NCBI GenBank assembly: GCA_018241645.1
Contig: JAFEDL010000111.1
Location: 1,929-36,764 of the forward strand
From: Pseudomonadota bacterium
GTDB taxonomy: Bacteria; Pseudomonadota; Gammaproteobacteria; Burkholderiales; SG8-39
Direction of reading: 5' to 3'
Length of the DNA: 34,836 nucleotides
Made by a program: the position numbers and the translations under genes. The notes beneath the pieces were generated by a model. It saw only the letters and a list, made by a program, of their open reading frames with translations, was not told the origin of the DNA and searched no databases. Within the stretch, counting starts at the first letter, position 1. Every line of letters begins with the position of its first letter. Shown here in pieces: positions 31,312 through 34,836 of the stretch.

Positions 31312-32076
31312 TCAGGATTTGAATTTTGCGCACAGGGCCTCGGCGCCGCGCGCGAGGATCCCCACGTCCGCGCCCACGGCGCAGAAATTGGTGCCGGCGG
31401 CGATCATGCGGCGCGCGTCGGCCTCGAGCGGCGTGAGGTAGCCGGCGGCCTTGCCCGCCTTGCGGATGCGGCGCATCGCGTCCTCGATCAGCGGCAGCAC
31501 CTTGGGGTTGGAGGTCTCGCCGATGTAGCCCATCGAGGCATGCAGGTCGGCCGGGCCGATGAACACGCCGTCCACGCCGTCCACGGCGCAGATCGCCTCG
31601 ATGTTCTTCATGGCCTCCTCGGTTTCCACCTGGACGAGCACGCAGATTTCCTCGTGCGCCCGCTTGCCGTAATCCTTGACCCGCCCGAAGTGGGTGGCGC
31701 GCGTGGTGCCGGCCACGCCGCGCACGCCGGCGGGCGGGTAGCGGGTGTAGGACACGGCGGCCTTCGCTTCCTCGGCCGTGCAGACGTAGGGGATCAGCAG
31801 CGACTGCGCGCCCGCGTCGAGCATGCGCTTGATCGTCACCATGTCGTTCCACGGCACCCGCACCACCGGGTGGCTCTTGTAGGCGGCTGCGGCCTGCAGC
31901 TGCGTGAGCACGCTCTCCAGGTCGTTCGGGGAGTGCTCCTGGTCGAGGAGGAGCCAGTCGAACCCGGCGCCCGCGATCACCTCCACGGTGTAGTTGGAGG
32001 ACAGGCTCGACCACAGGCCGATCTGCAGCTTGCCGGCCTTGAGGGCGCGCTTGAAGGGGTTCTGCGGGAGTTCCAT
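31312..32076 (-). CDS. HpcH/HpaI-family class II aldolase
   Basis: Metal-dependent aldolase of 254 residues in the HpcH/HpaI family, which cleaves 4-hydroxy-2-oxo acids to pyruvate and an aldehyde. Features: GLWSSLSS at about 21, DWLLLDQEHSPND with the catalytic His, RVPWNDMVTIKRMLDAGAQSLLIPYV, the metal ligand Glu in VQVETEEAM, and IGPADL with the Asp ligand. The ATG at 32076 is selected because AAGGAAG lies 6 bases upstream; an in-frame ATG at 32106 has no such site and lies next to a hairpin. It is co-transcribed with the dehydrogenase. Confidence 0.9.
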   Translation of the reverse strand: MELPQNPFKRALKAGKLQIGLWSSLSSNYTVEVIAGAGFDWLLLDQEHSPNDLESVLTQLQAAAAYKSHPVVRVPWNDMVTIKRMLDAGAQSLLIPYVCTAEEAKAAVSYTRYPPAGVRGVAGTTRATHFGRVKDYGKRAHEEICVLVQVETEEAMKNIEAICAVDGVDGVFIGPADLHASMGYIGETSNPKVLPLIEDAMRRIRKAGKAAGYLTPLEADARRMIAAGTNFCAVGADVGILARGAEALCAKFKS

Positions 32077-32111
32077 CTGCTTCCTTCTATTATCCAAATT
32101 TGACATGTAAA

Positions 32112-32149
32112 CCTGCCGGAGACCGGCTCCGGGAGCCGGTCTTTGCAGG
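32112..32149 (-). terminator. Strong hairpin between the Bug and aldolase genes
   Basis: A 10-bp perfect stem (32120-32129 with 32133-32142) with a 3-base loop is flanked by a CCTGC/GCAGG outer pairing. On the minus strand it has no U-tract, so it may be an mRNA-processing or attenuation element within the operon. A smaller palindrome (CCTGAA-GA-TTCAGG) lies at 32155-32168. Confidence 0.45.
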
Positions 32150-32169
32150 CCAATCCTGAAGATTCAGGC

Positions 32170-33132
32170 TCAGTCGGCCTTGATGCCGGCCTCCTTCACC
32201 ACCTTCGCCCAGCGCGCCTTCTCGCTGGAGATGAACGTGCCGAGCGCCTCCGGCGTGCCGGCGCGCACCTCGGTCCCCTGCTTGGCCAGCATTTCCCGGA
32301 CGTCCTGCAGGTTGAGGATGCGCGTGAACTCCGCGTTCAGCTTGGCGACGATCTCGCGCGGCGTGCCGGCGGCCGCAAGCACGCCCTGGTAGGAGCCGGT
32401 CACGAAGCCGGGCAGGCCCGATTCGGCCACCGTGGGCAGCTCGGGCGCGGAGGGGACGCGCTCGGCGCTCGACACCGCGATGCCGCGCAGCCGCCCGCCC
32501 TTCACGGAAGGATAGGTGGCCAGCATGCCGTTGAAGAGCACGTTCGACTGGCCGGCCACGACGTCGGTCACGGCCTGCGAGCCGCCCTTGTAGGGGATAT
32601 ACGCCCACTGGATGCCGGTGCGCTGGGCGAACTCCACTCCGGCAAGGTGCGGCGCGCCGCCGGTGCCGGAGTTGGCGAAGTTGAGCTTCCCGGGATTGGC
32701 CTTGGCGTAGGCGACCAGCTCCTTGATGTTCGTCGCCGGCACCGACGGGTGCACCGCGAGCACGTGCGGCGAGTACGACACCATGATGACCGGCGCGAAA
32801 TCCTTGACCGGGTCGTACGGCATGTTCAGGTAGACGCTCGGGTTGATCGCGAGCGCGCCCACGTCCGACAGCAGCATGGTGTATCCGTCCGGCGCCGACT
32901 TGGCGACGAAGTCGGCGCCCACGTTGCCGTTCGCCCCGGCCCGGTTCTCGACCACGACCGGCTGGCCCCAGGACTCGGTCATCTTCGGCCCGATGGCGCG
33001 CGCAAGGATGTCCGAGGTGCCGCCCGGCGCGAAGGGCACCACGATGCGGATCGGCTTCGCCGGGTAGGCCTGTGCGAATGCGGTGCCGGCGGCGAGCGTA
33101 AGGGTGAATGCAACTGCGAGGCGCTTGAACAT
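32170..33132 (-). CDS. Bug/TctC-family periplasmic binding protein
   Basis: Periplasmic receptor of 320 residues. Signal peptide about 1-20 (ending AFAQA), then YPAKPIRIVVPFAPGGTSDILAR, GQPVVVENRAGANGN and KSAPDGYTM, the Bug signature segments, and IPYKGGSQAVTDVVAG. GGAGGAGAC stands before the ATG at 33132. No tctAB membrane genes are in the window. Located before the aldolase and dehydrogenase genes, it may capture the hydroxy or oxo acid they use. Confidence 0.92.
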   Translation of the reverse strand: MFKRLAVAFTLTLAAGTAFAQAYPAKPIRIVVPFAPGGTSDILARAIGPKMTESWGQPVVVENRAGANGNVGADFVAKSAPDGYTMLLSDVGALAINPSVYLNMPYDPVKDFAPVIMVSYSPHVLAVHPSVPATNIKELVAYAKANPGKLNFANSGTGGAPHLAGVEFAQRTGIQWAYIPYKGGSQAVTDVVAGQSNVLFNGMLATYPSVKGGRLRGIAVSSAERVPSAPELPTVAESGLPGFVTGSYQGVLAAAGTPREIVAKLNAEFTRILNLQDVREMLAKQGTEVRAGTPEALGTFISSEKARWAKVVKEAGIKAD

Positions 33133-33259
33133 GGGGTGTCTCCTCCGTGGTTTTTTTGGGGCCGTAGCGCCGAAAGGGGGTGCGGTTGCTTCCGGGGCGC
33201 CCGGCCGGTTTGGCCTGCCGGGGAGATTCTACCTGCCGTCGGGGCCCTTGCGATGCCGG

Positions 33260-33481
33260 TCAGGCCTCGATTACCGCCACGACGTCGCCTTCTTTCAGGA
33301 CGTCGCCTTCCGCGACGCGCAGTTCCATCAGCTTCCCGGCGCGCGGTGCCTCGACGGGGATCTCCATCTTCATCGATTCCATGATGAGGATCACTTCGTC
33401 GGCCGCAAGCGTTGCGCCTTTCGCGGCGACGATCTTCCAGACGGTGCCGGCGACCTCGGTGCAGATCTTCACTGAACTCAT
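33260..33481 (-). CDS. Small biotin carboxyl carrier protein
   Basis: Stand-alone biotinyl domain of 73 residues. The biotin site is Lys38 in MESMKMEIPVEAP; flanking strands (AGTVWKIVAAKG at about 11-22, VLKEGDVVAVIEA at the end) form the barrel. It carries CO2 between a biotin carboxylase and the carboxyltransferase encoded directly upstream. The ATG overlaps that gene's stop as ATGA. No biotin carboxylase gene is visible, so it must lie beyond the window or elsewhere. Confidence 0.9.
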   Translation of the reverse strand: MSSVKICTEVAGTVWKIVAAKGATLAADEVILIMESMKMEIPVEAPRAGKLMELRVAEGDVLKEGDVVAVIEA

Positions 33482-34836
33482 ATGGGGAAATATCCGAAGG
33501 TGGAAGGCCCGGCGGTGCGCAGCGGGGCGGTCAGGTTGGCGAACTCGCACAGCAGCGCCCGCGTCTCGCGCGGGTCGATCATCTCGTCGTAGGCGAACGC
33601 CTCGAGCGTGCGCAGCGGCGAACCCAGGCGCTGCAGGCGCTCGCGCAGCTCGGCGATCTTCGCCTGCGGGTCGGGCGACGCCTCGATGTCCTTGCGGAAG
33701 GCGGCCTCGATGCCGCCTTCGAGCGGCAGCGATCCGGCGCGCATCGACGGCCAGCAGTAGCGCACCGAGTAGCGCGACTGGTTCGAATGCCCGGCCGCGG
33801 CGACGCCGTAGGCCTTGCGCACGATGACCGAGCACCAGGGCACGGTGGTCTGCTGGATCGCGGTGAGCGCAGCCACGCCGTGGCGGATGGTGGCCGTCTG
33901 CTCCGCGTCGAGCCCGACGAGGAACCCTGGGATGTCCACGAGGTGCACGATGGGCAGGTGGAAGAGTTGCGCGAGCTGCGTGAAGCGCGACACCTTGCGG
34001 GAGGCATCCGCCGTCCACGCGCCGCCGTAATGCATGGGGTCGCTCGCCATCACCGCCACGGGCCAGCCGTCGAGGCGGGCAAACCCGGTGATCACGCCGC
34101 GGCCCCAGTGGCGCCCGATCTCGAAGAACGAGCCCGCGTCGACCACGGCCTCGACGATCGGCCGCATCTTGTAGACCTTGCGGTCCTCGCGCGGGATGGC
34201 TTCGATCAGCCAGTCGACATTGCGGTTCGCGGGATCTGTGCATTGCGTGCGCGGCGCCAGCTCGTGCACCGAGGGCGGCAGGTAGGAAAGGAATTTCCTT
34301 GCGCGGGCGAACGCATCGGCCTCGCTCCCGGCCTCGTCGTCGATCGCGCCGTTGCGCGTATGGATCTGGCTGCCGCCGAGCTCGTTCTTCTCGAACTGGC
34401 GCGCGCCGAGGCGGTTCACCACCGGCGGGCCTGCGACGAACAGCTGCGAAGTGTCCTTCACCATGATCGAATAGTGGCTTGCGCAGACGCGCGCCGAGCC
34501 CAGGCCGGCCGTCGAGCCCAGCGCCATGCCGACCACCGGAACGGTATTCAGGTTGGCCACGACCAGGTCCCAGCCGAGGTACCCGGGCACGCGCGAGTGG
34601 CCGTCCTTGTCCATCATGCCCGCCGAGCCGCCGCCCCCGGAGCCGTCCACGAGGCGCAGCAGCGGCAGGCGCAGGTCGCGTGCCATGGTTTCGACGCGCG
34701 TGAGTTTGTCGCGAATGCTGCCTTCGTTGGTGCCGCCGCGGATCGTGAAGTCGTCGCCTGCTACCACCACGTTGCGGCCTTCGATCCTGCCGCGCCCGAT
34801 CACGAGGCTCGCGGGCGTGAGCGAGATCAGGTTGCC
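33478..34836 (-). CDS. Acyl-CoA carboxyltransferase (beta) subunit, 5'-truncated
   Basis: Carboxyltransferase of the propionyl-/methylcrotonyl-CoA carboxylase beta family. The frame remains open to the end of the window, so the N-terminus is missing; at least 452 residues are present. Seen are the N-terminal crotonase-like half (RLVDGSGGGGSAG, GMALGSTAGLGSARVCASHY) and the C-terminal half (DIPGFLVGLDAEQTATIRHGVA, VRKAYGVAAAGHS, EGGIEAAFRKDI, FAYDEMIDPRETRALL). It transfers carboxyl from biotin to an acyl-CoA; the acyl group cannot be told. It ends in ATGA overlap with the biotin carrier. Confidence 0.92.
   Translation of the reverse strand, partial: GNLISLTPASLVIGRGRIEGRNVVVAGDDFTIRGGTNEGSIRDKLTRVETMARDLRLPLLRLVDGSGGGGSAGMMDKDGHSRVPGYLGWDLVVANLNTVPVVGMALGSTAGLGSARVCASHYSIMVKDTSQLFVAGPPVVNRLGARQFEKNELGGSQIHTRNGAIDDEAGSEADAFARARKFLSYLPPSVHELAPRTQCTDPANRNVDWLIEAIPREDRKVYKMRPIVEAVVDAGSFFEIGRHWGRGVITGFARLDGWPVAVMASDPMHYGGAWTADASRKVSRFTQLAQLFHLPIVHLVDIPGFLVGLDAEQTATIRHGVAALTAIQQTTVPWCSVIVRKAYGVAAAGHSNQSRYSVRYCWPSMRAGSLPLEGGIEAAFRKDIEASPDPQAKIAELRERLQRLGSPLRTLEAFAYDEMIDPRETRALLCEFANLTAPLRTAGPSTFGYFPI

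Noticed and set aside
1..34836. CRISPR arrays, insertion sequences, phage genes
   Set aside because: No regularly spaced direct repeats, transposase, integrase or phage structural genes were seen.

Overview
The window is about 35 kb of high-GC DNA, gene-dense and built of short operons. It probably comes from a betaproteobacterium of Burkholderiales type. The clues are two orphan Bug/TctC-type binding proteins, a CaiB-type CoA transferase beside a hydratase, a YbiB/TrpD2 protein, a type A RNase P RNA, and a Fur-controlled hemP-tonB-exbB-exbD cluster. No taxonomic search was possible, so this placement is inference.

Layout. 1-5052 (+): the end of an NhaD-like ion transporter, then a three-gene TRAP transporter (binding protein with a Tat signal, small permease, and a large permease with an unusual internal insertion). 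A strong hairpin terminator follows the binding-protein gene. 5083-9862 (-): ybiB, an HD-domain protein, rnpB (its 5' end overlaps the end of a flavin-dependent oxidoreductase gene) and an MFS transporter. 9946-10731 (+): a secreted DUF1223 protein. 10814-12743 (-): hydratase and CoA transferase. 12809-15158 (+): NfeD, QmcA, a VOC protein and a START-like protein. 15162-16127 (-): a Bug protein, divergent from a TonB-dependent siderophore receptor (16317-18455, +) that has a Fur-box-like promoter.

18550-24231 (-) is the most unusual part. The base composition looks less GC-rich than its surroundings. It holds two tandem operons: PepSY / SecDF-like fusion / OmpR regulator / histidine kinase, followed by acyl carrier protein / PAP2 phosphatase homologue / DUF1232. 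Each operon is preceded, 82-85 bases before its first start codon, by a near-identical PmrA-like direct repeat (CTTAAT-N5-GTTAAG or GTTAAC). I propose that the two-component system controls both operons, forming an envelope-response module with its own SecDF paralogue.

24648-28616 (-) is an iron/haem operon: hemP, tonB, exbB, exbD and a cytochrome c-FTR1 fusion permease. It has a Fur box over a promoter that would make a leaderless hemP mRNA. A ChaN-like haem-associated lipoprotein lies just upstream. 29718-30332 (+) is a glutathione S-transferase. 30360-34836 (-) holds a 2-hydroxyacid dehydrogenase, an HpcH/HpaI aldolase, a second Bug protein, a small biotinyl carrier and a carboxyltransferase subunit cut by the window edge. 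This looks like organic-acid and acyl-CoA catabolism.
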